A stretch of 64,000 bases of DNA from Cadophora sp. MPI-SDFR-AT-0126 (GCA_020747065.1 JAGMVK010000005.1:1984001-2048000); one strand, 5' to 3'. Counted from the stretch's first letter, positions 31,694-44,361 are shown. Program-made: numbers and translations. The notes: generated by a model not told the origin, from the sequence alone.

Positions 31694-32179
31694 CGTGAAG
31701 ATGATTAAGAAGGAGAGGAGGAGGAAAAGGTACGAAGTCCTCGTCTTGATAATCGGCTCCTATTGGAGATTTGGAGTTGTGTTTACAGAAGAAGAAGAAG
31801 AGTGGCGGCGGGGCAAGGTGTAGAGCACAGTTCTGGTACAGTTCTGGTACCAATAACCAGGATCAAGCAGCAGCAACGTCACTGAAAATGGCATTTTTAA
31901 GGTTTGCGTGCAGGCGGTCAGGGCAGAAAGTGGATGCCTGCGGAGACATGTGGGCATGGCCTGAGCGTGGACCCATCAAATGTAAAGAATTTTGGGCTCG
32001 GGTTTCGTCTTTCTTACCAACCAACAAACATTCAGCCCTCCCTCATCTTCATCCCTCTCTTACACTTTCTATCCTTTTCCATTTCTCTCACCTCACTCTA
32101 CATATCTGTTCGCATCTGCAAAATATCTACGTCTATCTACCTACCTACTTATTTCCACCTAGCTTTCTTGCTCTTCAAA
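31694..32179. promoter_or_regulatory. Divergent promoter of the MDP1-like and GNAT genes
   Basis: 486 bases between two divergent starts. The part nearest the GNAT start (about 32030-32175) is a pyrimidine-rich tract, common just upstream of fungal transcription starts. An in-frame extension of the GNAT frame back to 31904 exists, but it is this CT-rich leader. Confidence 0.5.
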
Positions 32180-32764
32180 ATGTTGGACTCCCTGACAATC
32201 CTCGCTATGGCTGCAGAAGCCGTACAGCGGTCTGAGTCACTTGAACTCGAACGAGAATTTACGATCAGACGTCCCCGGACCACCGATATTCCTCTCCTCG
32301 CACAAGTTGAACGCTCCGCTGCCCAAATATACCGAAGTGCCGACCTGGATTCTCTCGCAGATGGTGCAACCCTCGACCCATATATCCTCATCACCATCGC
32401 AAACGCAGGATACCTCTGGGTTGCTGTGAATCGATTCGACCAGCCAATAGGCTTCTTGGGAGGAAACTATCTGTCTGGCAACTTTCACATCATCGAGCTG
32501 TCAGTAGCCCAGGAGTATCAGGGTCGTGGCATTGGAAGTGCGTTGGTGGCGACCATGTCGCAACAGGTCAGACAGGAAGGATACAGGTCTATTACCTTGA
32601 CAACGTTCAAAGACCTGCCATGGAACGCACCGTGGTACGCCAAATTGGGCTTTACTGAGGTCAAGGTGCAGGAAATGGGGAAGGAGTTTGAAAAACTTGT
32701 GGAAAGTGAAGCCCGACATGGTCTCGACCCAAAGCGACGATGTGTGATGAGGATGGTGTTCTGA
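32180..32764 (+). CDS. GNAT-family N-acetyltransferase
   Basis: 194 aa, single exon. I chose the ATG at 32180 because the open frame before it is low-complexity pyrimidine-rich leader; ATG 32209 is an alternative. The start of the fold is FTIRRPRTTDIPLLAQVE. The acetyl-CoA loop (motif A) is QGRGIGSAL at about residues 114-122, preceded by the strand IIELSVAQEY. NAPWYAKLGFTEV is the motif B helix and strand. The acceptor substrate cannot be read from the sequence. It probably acts on a small amine in the cytosol. Confidence 0.85.
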   Translation: MLDSLTILAMAAEAVQRSESLELEREFTIRRPRTTDIPLLAQVERSAAQIYRSADLDSLADGATLDPYILITIANAGYLWVAVNRFDQPIGFLGGNYLSGNFHIIELSVAQEYQGRGIGSALVATMSQQVRQEGYRSITLTTFKDLPWNAPWYAKLGFTEVKVQEMGKEFEKLVESEARHGLDPKRRCVMRMVF

Positions 32765-34203
32765 TTCGAGCCCTTGCACCACTTGGAACTGCGAGATTCC
32801 ATCTATGAGTAACAATTGCCAGCCTGCGGAAGTGAACCACGCGACTTTGAGTACCACAGGGTACAACCGGATAGGTCGGAGGATATCTCAACGGAACAAA
32901 CATGGTCGATCTCCGCTTTGTGATCGATTGCGGAGAAGGATTCGTGATCAGCCGCCATCTACGGACAACGATGGCTTTTCTGTTGTGAAATTTGATCGCA
33001 TTTTGACAGCAGCGTGGAGGATGCGTTGATTTCAGGTCGCCAACTTCGGAAGACCTTTAGCCCAAATAATTTGGGCTATTTTAAGACGCTCCGTTTCGAG
33101 TAGCGGGATGCAGGGAATGGGAGGCCGTGAGTATATCTTGGTACCAGACCAACAGTCGCACGGCAACGGCGGTTGTCGAATTGCAAGCTGTAACATAGAG
33201 ATGTGATGGAAGTTAGAAGTTTCTTCGGGAAGGAGATGAAGAAAAGCAATGGAATGTTGTAACACCAACTATTATGTAAGGAGTTGGACAGAAAATAACG
33301 GCATCGATGGACCTTATCTTTTCTGGGGCGTCCTGCAAATCCCTGTTAATCTTTGCTTCCTCCCTGCCATCCGACGGTCCTTATTCGTCGCGTGGGAGTC
33401 TGATATGAAAGCTGCCGACGCGGCACTCCGTTGAGATTTCCCTGCAGATCTGATTGATCAATCGAATTTAGTCCCGCAATCTAGGAGAGCACGCACGGGG
33501 ATTACCCTTGCCCTATCTTTCGGGATATCCATATCCACGTACCATACAGCACATACAGTACATCTATCGACCCAAACGAGACTTCGTAAACCTCACATCA
33601 GTCTTGTGGCTCACCTTTGAAGTGTATGGTTCGACTCCACAGAGTCCACTTGCACTGGCAGTAGTACTGAGAGGACAGGGCCGCCACATGGCATGGCTGC
33701 ACCAAGCCAGTGCTGTGGATCCTGAATGTCTTATCGGCCAGCTGCAGGATCTTGTCACAACTTCTCATGCTTTGTGTAATGATTGCGGTATGCACTTTTG
33801 TTAGCATTTAGATCTCGGAGCTTGGCGTTACCTTTGGACCTATGGCAGAGACCGAGACAATCAGTTCCAAGACCTGGAAAGGTCGTTGCATGCCGCGGCT
33901 TCATCCCTACAGTCGTCTATCCTTGCAGAAATCCCACCTGGCGAGTCGTCTAATATCTTACATGCAAAGTTAATTGCATGGGCATCTTTAAATAAGTACG
34001 GACGTCTGGGGCGTCATGTCGCATATCTAAATTGTGTCTGCTGCCTCCGATCATCGTTCCTCTGTTTGTTTACATCTCGAGTGAATCCCTTCTAGGCGAG
34101 AGCATTTCCTTTCTCGGACTTCTCGTGAAGGCAATCGCAGTTTCCATTCTTATCTGTTCCGGCATCGGTATCGACTCTCAGAGTCATTTCGAAATCCGCA
34201 GAC
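32765..34203. other. Intergenic, permease upstream region
   Basis: 1.44 kb without a recognisable gene; short frames at 33508-33804 and 33886-34095 carry no domain. It must contain the permease promoter. A few GATA-type hexamers (for example CTTATC at about 33315 and 34150) occur, at about the rate expected by chance. Confidence 0.5.
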
Positions 34204-35938
34204 ATGGCGACAATGACAGAAAAAACCATAATGCCATCCTCAGACTCAGAAAAGACCACAAACATGGCAGAGAAAAGTCAGGCACCCCAATCGATGGAAA
34301 TCAATGAAACCGGCCATGTTCAAGAACTAGAAAGAAACTTCTCTCTGTTCTCTATCTGCTCTGTCGGTATAGTCACCGGTAATACTTGGGCTGCGCTTGG
34401 AGGATCCATTGTCATTGCCATCTATAATGGAGGACCACCTGGAGTTCTATACGAGTTTATCGCGGTCTCTATATTCTACTGGTTGATTGCAGCTTCACTC
34501 GCAGTAAGTGTTTTATCTGCTATCCGGGAAATATTCACTCTGACAAGCCATGCAGGAACTCGCCTCGTCGATGCCGTCAAGTGCCGGAGTATATCACTGG
34601 GCTTCCATCACGCCAGGTCCGAAATATGGTCGTTTGATTGGTTGGTTTGCTGGATGGTGGAATACTTTTGCTTGGATGTGTGGAACAGGTATTATCGCAC
34701 CCGCTTTTTGTTATTGGAGGCATATCTGACGGTGACCAGCTACAATGGCAAGCATTAGTGGTCAGATCTGCGTTGCGATGTATGGATTATATCACCCGAA
34801 TTACTCTCCCGAGAGATGGCACGTCTTCATCGCATACCTAATCATCACCTGGACCTGCTGCTCGATTGTGTTGTTCGCCAATCGGGCTTTGCCGACAATC
34901 AACAACATCGGGTTGTTCTTTATTCTTGCTGGAGTGTTTATTTCGATTCTGTGCTGTGCGATTTTGCCACATACTGCTGGGACTGGATATGCAACTTCGT
35001 CCTTTGTCTGGGCCGAATGGTCAAACCAGACCGGGTACAGCAGCAACGGTTTCGTCTTTTGCGCCGGTATGCTCAACGGTGCCTATGCTGTCGGAACACC
35101 GGACTGCGTATCTCATCTCGCAGAAGAGATCCCGAATCCCAAGCGAAACGTGCCATTCGCCATCGCAGCCCAAATGGTCACCGGTTTCGTCACCGCATTC
35201 TGCTATGCCATCACCATTTTCTATGCGATTTCTGACATCGACGAAGTCCTTGCCGCGCCATACTTCCCTTTGGCATTCATCTACGCTCAAGCCACCTCAA
35301 GCAGAGCAGGAACAACTGGACTTCTCTTCCTCATCCTTGTTCCTATCCTCTGCTGCTGCACCGGAACCTTCATCACTTGCGGCCGTTGTCTCTGGACCAT
35401 ATCTCGTGACGAAGCCGTTCCATTCTCCGGCACATTTAGCAAGATCCATCCCAAGCACAAGAACCCTTTCAACGCGACTATTTTCTGCGGTGTTTTCTGC
35501 ACTGTTCTTGGCTCGATTTACGTCGGATCATCGACGGCTTTCAACGCCTTTGTAGGATCATTTGTCGTCCTGACCACTCTGTCCTATGTCGCAGCAATTC
35601 TTCCATTCGTCTTCACACGTCGTTTCTCCCGCATTTCTGCCACTCCAGGTCCGTTTACCAACAATATGCGACCAGGACCGTATCAGATGGGACACTACCT
35701 CGGCTATGCGGTGAACATCATTGCATGCTCGTATATCCTCGTATTTGTGGTCATCTACTGCTTCCCGTACGCGATGCCCTTCGATGAGGTTAGCATGAAC
35801 TACGCTTCCCTGATCACTGGCTCGATGACTATCTTTGCGGCTATTTGGTGGTTCGTCAAGGGTGGCAATTACATTGGTCCCAGAGCTCTCATCCACGAGG
35901 ACGATGTTACTCATGGGGTCATGCTGCCATCGTCCTGA
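34204..35938 (+). CDS. APC-superfamily amino acid/GABA/choline-type permease
   Basis: Three exons, 34204-34503, 34556-34688 and 34740-35938, 543 aa, introns 52 and 51 nt. After a 45-residue hydrophilic N-terminus, TM1 begins at NFSLFSICSVGIVTGNTW. The intron 1 junction gives ASLAELASSMPSSAGVYHW, the family's conserved TM2-3 block, and exon 2-3 gives WWNTFAWMCGTAT. GTPDCVSHLAEEIPNPKRNVP is the conserved cytoplasmic loop. About twelve hydrophobic segments follow to the C-terminus. Proteins of this type carry GABA, amino acids or choline across the plasma membrane; the substrate is not predictable here. Confidence 0.9.
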
Positions 35939-36167
35939 GCCTGCATAATTTGATGTTTGGCACTTTGTATAAATTGTTGAGATGCATTCGTTAAAAGAGA
36001 ATTAGCTCGCTGTCACATAGATACACAAAGCCAAGTTATTACCTGGATGCTTTTGTCGTTGCGATGAATAGACCAGTCAAAGCAAGAAACTATGAAAATG
36101 AGATCATCGCTCCCTTCGTTCCAACCCCTCCTGCAAATTGTTCCGTTCTTCGCTGCTTTAGTTAGAA

Positions 36168-37260
36168 TTACCAAGGAAGTATAGTCCCATCATAGGACAA
36201 GAAAGATCCCGAAGTCGTAGCTTTGGTAGCGTTGTCAATCTGGACTTTGTCAGATCCCAGACGTCTTGACAGTCAGAGCCGGGCAATTAAGATACCTGTT
36301 CAAGAACACCCTTCGCACTCTCCTCTACAGTCATAGGTGGCGCCGTCACGCCCATACAATCCGCAAACGCTTGGCCATTTGCAGTCTTGACCCATCTATT
36401 CACATACAATCCTCAGCACCTGTCCCGAACACAAAGGCTTGTGTCCATCGTCGTAAGATAGAACGAAGATCACAAATTGGAAAATGGGGGCAATAGCAGA
36501 ACTACGCACCCTGGATGCACAGCGATAGCCATGATTCCTCTCTCCTCAAAATGCACCTTTCTGACAAAATAATTCGCCGCGGCCTTGCTGACACCATACG
36601 CGAGACTTGGCACCGCGCCTTCCATTGCTCCGATACTTCCTAGGGAGCTCGAAATCAGGACGAACTTTCGCTCTTTCTCTGCATCTCCATCATCGCGACT
36701 CTCATCCTCGCTCTCGTTCTTAGCTGTGAGTAGTGGGTGTAGTGTCTGGTATAGCAAGATGGGCCCGAGAGTATTGGTCTCGTAGTGTGTGGTCAGCGTG
36801 GAGAGAGCTGTGTCTTTGGCGGAGAGGAAGGACGAGCCGATGCCGGCGTTGGCGATTATTGTGTCTATGGATTTGATGCCGTGGGTATGGACTAGGTTGT
36901 TGCGGAAAGCAATGAATTCTTCTGGTGACTTGGAAGGGTTGCTGAAGTCTAGAGGCAGGACGAGGAGTTTGCTGGCGTCGGCTGTTTGGAGGGAAGTTAG
37001 AGACGTGGTTGGTGTGGATGGTGTGCGGATCGTGGCGATGACTGTGGTGTTTGGCCGGAGGAGGAGGATGGCTGTTATTGCGAGGCCGATTCCTGTTTGG
37101 TGAGAATAGTTAGCTGTGTGGCGGCAGGTAGGATAGGAAATGCTTTTCAGAGATCTTTAAGCGAGGAAGAAGTAAACAATCCCACCATGCACGGAATAGG
37201 GGTAATAGGGGCACAACCTCTGTTCGCCCCAGTAATCAGATATGTGTTATTGGTCGTCAT
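36168..37260 (-). CDS. Short-chain dehydrogenase/reductase (sniffer/Nor-1-like)
   Basis: Four exons: 37218-37260, 36510-37092, 36296-36395 and 36168-36239, 265 aa, phases consistent. The cofactor motif TGANRGIG spans intron 1 (donor GTTGTG, weak; acceptor CAG). The NAG motif is in IIANAGIG, the catalytic Ser in LISSSLGSIG, and YxxxK in LAYGVSKAA. The C-terminal piece VHPGWVKT joins across intron 2, and TVEESAKGVLEQIDNATK ends in a short conserved tail (GTILPW). It is an NAD(P)-dependent oxidoreductase of the classical type. The substrate is unknown. The gene converges on the permease. Confidence 0.85.
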
Positions 37261-38304
37261 TTTGAGTCCGTTCCAGGTGTTTGAGGTGTAAAGGATGTGT
37301 GGTGTTGATGGCGCGCGTGGTGAAAGTTTGGAAAGGAAGGAAAGTTCGTGGGGAAAGAAGCGAGATGGAGGGTTGCTTTTTAGCTGAAATCTGAGCTCGG
37401 CGGAGGACGAGATTGGTAAGCTAGGCTCATTGGCTCGTTCGCGTGAGATTACGTACGGGATGTGCTCTTTGTTCTGTACTACCATGCGCTTTGGTGTGTG
37501 CAGCTGCTGGTGGAGGGTGGGGTTGATTTATTTGTTCGCGAGGAAATGGCCCTCAAGAATGGAAATGAGGGGCAGGCGCAACCGACCGGCAGCTGATTTG
37601 AGATCAAGATCGAGATGTCACAGCTGTTCATTGAATGGAGTTGGCTCCGAGAGGTTTTGATGATCGAAAGTGCGAAAGTAGGGCCGTCGAATCACAGAGA
37701 AATTAAGATCGCATTTGCCTGGCGCCTGTAGCAAAAAATACAATTCTCGCTGCTGCCTTCAGTAAAGCAAGGGACACTGTTGGGATTACTAGACACGCGA
37801 AAGTGCATCAGTAAATTGGTGAATACTGAGTTAGCAGAACTTTATACCCACTATGACAGGCATATAGACTATTTCGAATAACGGAAGAACTTAGGACGGA
37901 GGGGATGTTGCAGGGCAAAGCAAATCTCGTCACAAATTACAGCCATCCACAACCAGCATAGAAATTTCATGCACGTACGGAACGTTGAATATACGTGATC
38001 TGTTGACGACCATTTGTCATAATGTTCTGGGCTGGACCTTTTACAGAGTAACGAGAGGCCTTGCAGTCAGAAGTTATGTTCCCTGGAACCAAAAATTGAC
38101 ATGAAATGGAAGACAGAGTTGGGAGGCAGAGTCGTAATACTGCATTGAAGACAGCTAATATTAAGAAATAGACTGCATTGATAGTCCTGTAACCTTCACT
38201 CGAGCTAGGATGAAGAGAATTTAAGAGAGCCCAAGGACAAATGCTTCAACCTCCGGTTAGTACTCAAGCTATCTCGCCGGAAGCTCGTAGGGCATCATTC
38301 AATT
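37261..38304. other. Intergenic, nothing recognised
   Basis: 1.04 kb between two minus-strand genes: the SDR promoter and the 3' flank of the next gene. I see no conserved frame, RNA gene or repeat. Confidence 0.5.
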
Positions 38305-39403
38305 TCAGTCCTTCAGCACGACTCCTTCGTCAATTTTACGCAGACTAGCTCTCACTGAAGCCATTTCGATAGCATCCCAATCTTCAATCTCATCTTCACT
38401 ATTCTCCTCCCTAATCATTCCTTCGAACTCGGGATTGATATACGACTCTGGACACTTGATCTTCTGGGGCAGGACTTTCCCATCCCTGCGCTCAAGATAG
38501 AGCATATTCTGATTTTCGGCCCACCATTTGTCGTCGTCCATTTCGGCCTCAATCTCTTCGTTGACCAATACACAGGTTCTTCCGTCCTTCGTAAGCCCAG
38601 TCTCGACAATTCTTTCCACTCCATTTCTGTTCCGGAACTGAGAAAAGGTAGTACTGCGATGTAAGACCATTCCATGATACTCGAAAATCTCAGATGCATC
38701 ATCGGAGTGGGGAACAAAATTAATAGAGCATCTGGAGTCCAAGTTGTGCTTTCGAGGTTTGCCTCGAACTGTTGATACTGAAGCGAATATTGCACTGAAT
38801 TGGATGTCGCGTACTTACTGTCTGGACAAACTTGTATAGTCCCGTCGCCAAATTGACACCTGGCAGGATATCGCACCAGTTTATGCGCTTGATGTAACCG
38901 TTCACATCAAGTACATGGGGAAGGTCGCGATCTCGAAGGCTGTAACTCGGCTTGAAGGGTTCGCCACGAAACATGATCGTCTTGGTTTCGACGTTAATAT
39001 CCCGACCAAGGAAATAGACGTTGGGTTGGGAGCGAAAGTTGAAAAAGAATGGTGCTTCTTTTGTGGGCCAGTCACGGACTAGGGGAGGCTGGACGCGAGG
39101 AAATCGTTTATTGCTGTACCAGAAGCCTTCCTTGGTGAGGAGAAACGATTCGGCTAAAATTCAAAGCAATCAGTTTGGTGTAGTGCGTCGGCATGGGGAA
39201 CTTACTCGTGCCTGCTGGTAGGAAGTAGATGCCGTCGTTGCCCTGCGGCTTGTCAGTGGGTCCAAAGAGAGGAATTATTTCTTCTGTACAGGCATACGGT
39301 CAGGCCTCAATAAGCCCTTGGGATATAGGTCCCAATCGAATTCCGGGCATAGGGATTGAAGTTTGTTGGGGACGGCTGGAGGACCGGGTGGAATTGTGTC
39401 CAT
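38305..39403 (-). CDS. Unknown protein, 309 aa
   Basis: Reconstructed as four exons: 39290-39403, 39206-39242, 38819-39153 and 38305-38748. Introns of 47, 52 and 70 nt keep the frame. The start region reads MDTIPPGPPAVPNK; the middle has FWYSNKRFPRVQPP and NWCDILPGVNLATGLYKF; the C-terminal exon is acidic (EEIEAEMDDDKWW, EENSEDEIEDWD). The third acceptor (GAAAG) was chosen because it alone among nearby AGs keeps the long C-terminal frame. I see no signal peptide or membrane segment and do not recognise a family. Confidence 0.6.
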
Positions 39404-40182
39404 GTCTGAAGCTGCTGGTATAGTGAATATTGCGATATTTAGTTTTGACTAAGATCAACGAAAGATCGGAAAAGCGATTGAGGTTTTCATTGTATCTTTG
39501 TGGGGAAGGAACGTCCCTGTCGTACTCCTTAGATATCTGTCTCGTACCTTCCCAGACATGTTCGCTTATAGGCACGAATAGGATTGTGCTGCAGGATATT
39601 CGTAGCGTTAGTTCCCAAAATTTGTAGGCGGAGAATTTTTAACTTTCGATAAGTTGGGGTTTGAATGGAATATGAGAAATTCGCCAACTTTACACGGAAA
39701 TGTTTCAATGTTTTGGAGTGGATTGCAACAATCAGAAGACAGGAAACACCACCTGCAAAAGCCCGCTGACTGAAATAGCCGGGTCGCCGGGGTCCTTCAA
39801 ACCATAAGGATTTGGGATCGCTCACAGTATAACGAATCAGAATGAAATAAAAAGAGTGTCCTAAACTTGGGCTGAGATTCCCCGCATGAAGGTAAAGTAA
39901 TGGGGGTTCATCAAATTGGCACGGACTTCGTCTGATCGACCAACTGGAAACGCTACTTGAGAGCAGCAAACACTTGTGAATGGCACATCAGATCGCATGG
40001 AGTTGAAGGTACATAATGAGTCTCATTCCGGAGTTTGCCTCTAGCCAAAGATGCGCGACCCGACATGAATCACTCGAATTGGAAAAGCAGCCGTAAAGCT
40101 CGCAATCTTCTCAATAATAGTGCATTGGAGGGTCTTCTGACCAGCAACCAAGCTATCAGATCCTAACCAATTGACACCCACT
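39404..40182. other. Intergenic, nothing recognised
   Basis: 779 bases upstream of the unknown gene and downstream of the small Gly/Ser/Tyr gene. A minus-strand open frame at 39529-39969 has no recognised domain and no codon pattern that persuades me. Confidence 0.5.
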
Positions 40183-40548
40183 CTACTTCTTGTAGACATT
40201 GCCGTTGGGAGCGGTGTATTTCGAACCGCTGCCGGAGTTATAATAGGTGGATCCGTCGCCATTAGCGTAGTAGTAAGATCCGTCTACTGCATGTTAGCTT
40301 TCTATTTCGATACATGCTGCGAAAGGAAATCTTACCGGAGTTCGAGTAATGGTACGCACGCCCACTGGGTTGGAAGCGGGTGTCGTAGTCGTTGCCCTTT
40401 GAAAAGGTTGGTCAGATTTTGTGGAAATGGGGCGAAAGTAGTCAGTGCTTACCTCTCTGTTAGTTCCGGTACTGGTGATGGTGTAGGGAGTGTAGGGGGA
40501 TCCGGAAGATCCGGTGTTGCTAGAGCCGGAGGAGGACTTGCTAGACAT
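40183..40548 (-). CDS. Small conserved Gly/Ser/Tyr-rich fungal protein, 85 aa
   Basis: Three exons: 40453-40548, 40336-40396 and 40183-40283, introns 56 and 52 nt. The protein begins with a Ser/Gly stretch (MSSKSSSGSSNTGSSG), then YTITSTGTNREGNDYD, then two related units (YHYSNSDGSYYYANGDGSTYYN) and ends in a Lys pair. I recognise the pattern YTITSSGTNxxGN..YHYSNxDGSYYY as one seen in small unannotated proteins across ascomycetes; no function is known to me. No signal peptide. Confidence 0.75.
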
Positions 40549-41374
40549 GATGAGTTCGTTTACTGTTCGAAAGAAGTGAGATGCGTTTTCAGTGTTTTGT
40601 TCCAGATTCGAGATCCTTTGGCAGATATGGGGAACAGTTGAGCAGGAGGAAGCGGAGATAGTATTATTTTTAAATTAGAGGGGGCAGGACATTCGTATCT
40701 AAGCGACTCGTCGTCACATGCATCATGCACAGACCACTAAGGACTTGCTCCGTTCAATGCAAGTGTATTCAATCATAAAGCAAGCTGTCAATTCCGGTAG
40801 GCTCTATGTTTCATAGTCTTAGTGATACTCGGAGGGCAAAGAAATGTAAGTTGATTGAAGACATTCCTAAACGGCGCAGGCACATGTGTAACCATCGCCA
40901 TTGACCAGGATAATGCCTGTTCAGAAAGAACTGTCCAGGAGTAGGTCAAACTGATTGGACTCTTACTGTGCAGTCCCGTTCACCGCTTTAAGCCCTTTCT
41001 TGGAGTGGAGGCGTGAACATTCCGCGCTGTCATGAGGGTTGTGAGATCTCTGCATTTACCTCCGCTGGCCGATTGTTATAACTCGTTCTCCGCTCGACGA
41101 CCCGAGACCATTCTGATGAAATCTCGTGGGAACTTGAAGTATCGAGTGCTGCTTGGGAATGCCACAAATTTTTATGGCACTGATGTGAGCATCGTGAAGT
41201 ATTTTGCACGTGATTAGACAATCCATGTAAGTTTCCAAGATGTGAATGGTTCATATAACGTCACCGCAGAAAATTTTGGTACGATCACTTGAACAACGAG
41301 CATTGAATTTGCATTGCCTTGGACCTCAAAGTACTACAGGTCTCTCTTCGAAAACAGACACCTGAAACCCAACT
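40549..41374. other. Intergenic, nothing recognised
   Basis: 826 bases between the 85-aa gene start and the terpene synthase stop. Short overlapping frames near 41030-41250 on both strands look like chance. Confidence 0.5.
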
Positions 41375-42527
41375 TCAATTCGAGGTCTGCTTCGGAAGCA
41401 ACTTTATCAAGCCTCCTCTTCTCGCTTCCCCATCAAGCCCATACCTCTCAATCTCGAACGACATCTCAAAATTTCCTCTGACCCAGCATCCCAACCCCGA
41501 AACATAGGTACACAAATCGTCGTTCATGCTCTCAACCGTCTCCATGACCGTGAGGAATTCCTCTTCGGATTTATGGAACATTTGCGCTATGAGATCGATG
41601 GCGTTCTGAAGGGAAAGATTGTTGTGGTGCATCACCACGGCAATCGCATTGTGTGAATCGCCACGGCTTTGCTCAACGTTGTAGGAGCAGATATCCTGCG
41701 ACTGTTAGTCGGTGCTCGGTTTCATTAAATGAATGGTCATAAGCTTACATTCGCCATTATGAGCATATCCTGGGCGAGTGATTCAAGCCTTCTAACTTTA
41801 GGATCGCTCAATTCGTCATCGGAGATGTTCAGTGAGTGAAGAGTGACCCCAAAACTGGGCATGCCACCGACTGTCTTCCACCTCAGAGCCATATAAGATG
41901 TCAGGTCTGGTATGCGAGACTCGTCGCGATGCATGGCTTGCTCGGATGTGGATTTGGCGTATTCGAGATATCGAGTTGGGAAGTGCTTCACGAAGGTTGG
42001 TGTGGCACCCTGGCGAGCACGGTTCCAGAAGCTGTCCATGTCAGCGTGAAAGAATATCTCTGAGAACTGGAGCCGAACCTCCGATGTAACGAGCCGATGA
42101 AACACTCTCCAATCGGTCGCGATTTGTCTGGGTGTCTACAGAAAGTCATCTTAAAATTTCTCAACAATGATTAAGCGAGAGGGACTTACTCAAACACATC
42201 TTCGATAACCTCATACAATCCAGCAACAACAGACTCACTTAACTGATCACTGATCTCGTCGAAGATCAAGAATGTAGTCATAGCATCAGCAGCTGTTTGG
42301 AAAGAAGTCGCGGGGACAAGGGGACAGGTGAGTGCTGCGATCAAGGTGATGGGGGCTTTCTGAAGAGCTCTCTCCAACTGTCCATGGTTCAACTTGAGAC
42401 TTCGAGTCCATGCTTCGTTCTGAGTCTTGACTGCATCGGTAGCTGGGTTGAGTCTCCTTTCGAAAGGCCAACTTTCCAGAAGGTCAGGGATTCGGAAGGT
42501 ATTTGTGGATGTGGTCGGAGAGCCCAT
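41375..42527 (-). CDS. Class I terpene synthase (sesquiterpene-cyclase type)
   Basis: Three exons: 42190-42527, 41749-42127 and 41375-41695, 345 aa from the first ATG at 42527 (upstream in-frame codons have no ATG). The aspartate-rich metal motif is FDEISD at about residues 89-94. The NSE motif is complete as NDICSYNVE (239-247) and is split by intron 2 between N and D. The C-terminal WVRGNFEMSFEIERY block is typical of fungal and bacterial sesquiterpene cyclases. The enzyme should ionise farnesyl diphosphate with Mg2+ in the cytosol; the product is not predictable. No P450, oxidase or transporter lies next to it; the SDR 4 kb away is the nearest possible tailoring enzyme. Confidence 0.88.
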
Positions 42528-44361
42528 TCTCGGATTACGTTGTCGAGGCGCTGGCACGTCAAACAGGAAACTGATCTAGACAAGGAGCGCACGTGGGCTT
42601 AAATAGGTCCAGAACTACAAATTAAACTCATCTTGACTGCGAATGCGAACGTGAATGAATCTGAATTGTGCCAATGAATGTTATGTACAATTGCGGACTG
42701 TGTAACTCCAATGTTGATTCTATTCTCGGCTAAGTCTTGTTGAATTCCTCCACCTTCTTCGAGAATGTTGGCTGCATCAATAATCTCCATGATGATGTAA
42801 ATTCTCTAGCATACTCCAACATGGCCAAATATTTCCTTGCAGCTGCCTGTACGGTCCAATTATTCTGCACCACCACATCTCTTCTAGGTCCTCAAATGCA
42901 GGCAGCACCACGAGTAACAGGCCGACCGACGATAAATCATCAAATGAGAGAGCATTCACGATGGTGAATCAGAACTTCACTTTTCGTTTTCTGTAGTATG
43001 CATGATCACAAATTCCATTCATTGTTCACGATCTACAAAGATCCCTTGCTCAATTGTGTTGAAGGAGGAAAGACATGTTTACCCTAAGTTGGTGCTTGCC
43101 AAGAACGCCTCGTTTCTACACTCTACGGTCAATGAGCTGATTGGACTGCAGCACACTTCTCAGAAGGCTTCCTTACTCTCATTATTTTTTTCAAGATCGA
43201 CCTCAATTCTGCTTAGTCCGTTTTTGATTGCTGTAGGATTTCGCTTAGTAGAGCTATTACCAAAATGTCGAGATGAGCGCTGATAATTCCAGCAGTCCGG
43301 TCAGCACTTTCCTATGGCATTTCTAGGTGCAATTTCTTAGAAAATCAAGGCGCACGTCTCGGGAAGGCCTGACACAGTACTTGAAAAATGATTTCAGACA
43401 TGTTCCGAGGGTAAATCTGTGTCCGCATCTTCCCAAATTCACACCTCAGAGGCAACCAGAATCACGATCGTCATTTTGCTCTCTCCAAATATTTTGACAA
43501 CTCCAAGTGCATATGAGTTATCTAAGAAAGTGTCAGATTGAGGCTCTCATCACTTCTTGTTAAGATATCTCATCCAGAGTCAGTCATCGTGCCAGAGCAT
43601 AGGACCTAACGGTGTCTGCGTGACTCTCAAGAAACACTTTGACAGGCATTCATGCATTTGATTCGGAGTTACCGTCGAGTGGTTGTTCGAATAATTATCT
43701 TGACAGATGAGATCTTTCGGCTAGAAACTGCTCTATCCTGCGCGTCAGCCTTCTCTTTGCTGAATATGTGTGCCTAAGCGACCAGCTCAGCCAGCCTTTC
43801 GTGCAATCTCACCGCTCTCCATCGTATCCTTTCGTGCGCATTTCTATAATTACCCGTGGCTTATTTCATCAACACCGAGTATGGTTGACTGGACGCGCCT
43901 GAAAGGCGGGGTCTTGGAAATACCTCTCGGTTCTCATGTTTTGTTTCTGTGCCGAGAATTCGGGATCGAAACTCCACTGCAGTTACATTCAACCGTAAAT
44001 GTCCCTTTCTAGACATCGAAGCGGCCCGACTCCAAGCCAATAGTCTAAGTCAGATTGTTCATTTCAGCTTTGTACGAGGATCTTGAAGGATGAGGTAATA
44101 TAAAGTTCAAAATAGGCAAGAGCTTTCGTCGTAGAGTGCGCCTGACTGACTGGGCAGTCAGCATCGCATTGAGCCTATTCTCCCACCGTACGACTCACCA
44201 GAAAACGTTGCCTGTGTCTCGTGTCGCACGTTTGTTTAATACTCGAATTGCTAGACTCGCTTCCATGGTTGCGTCAAGAAAAAACTGATTCCGCATCGAC
44301 GGGGTGGAGTTGCTTGTCGAATCGATCAAGAGATCCGAGATTTCGCTCAACAACAATCGCT
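42528..44361. other. Intergenic, nothing recognised
   Basis: 1.83 kb divergent interval between the terpene synthase and the four-TM gene. Small frames at 42737-42967, 43002-43283 and 43770-44012 have no recognisable domains. No repeat or RNA gene is apparent. Confidence 0.45.

Noticed and set aside
33620..33660. GGTTCGACTCC resembling a tRNA T-arm
   Set aside because: The flanking bases do not form a T-stem and no acceptor or anticodon arm is present.
33000..34203. GATA-type hexamers upstream of the permease as evidence of nitrogen control
   Set aside because: Two or three such degenerate hexamers are expected by chance in about 1 kb on both strands.
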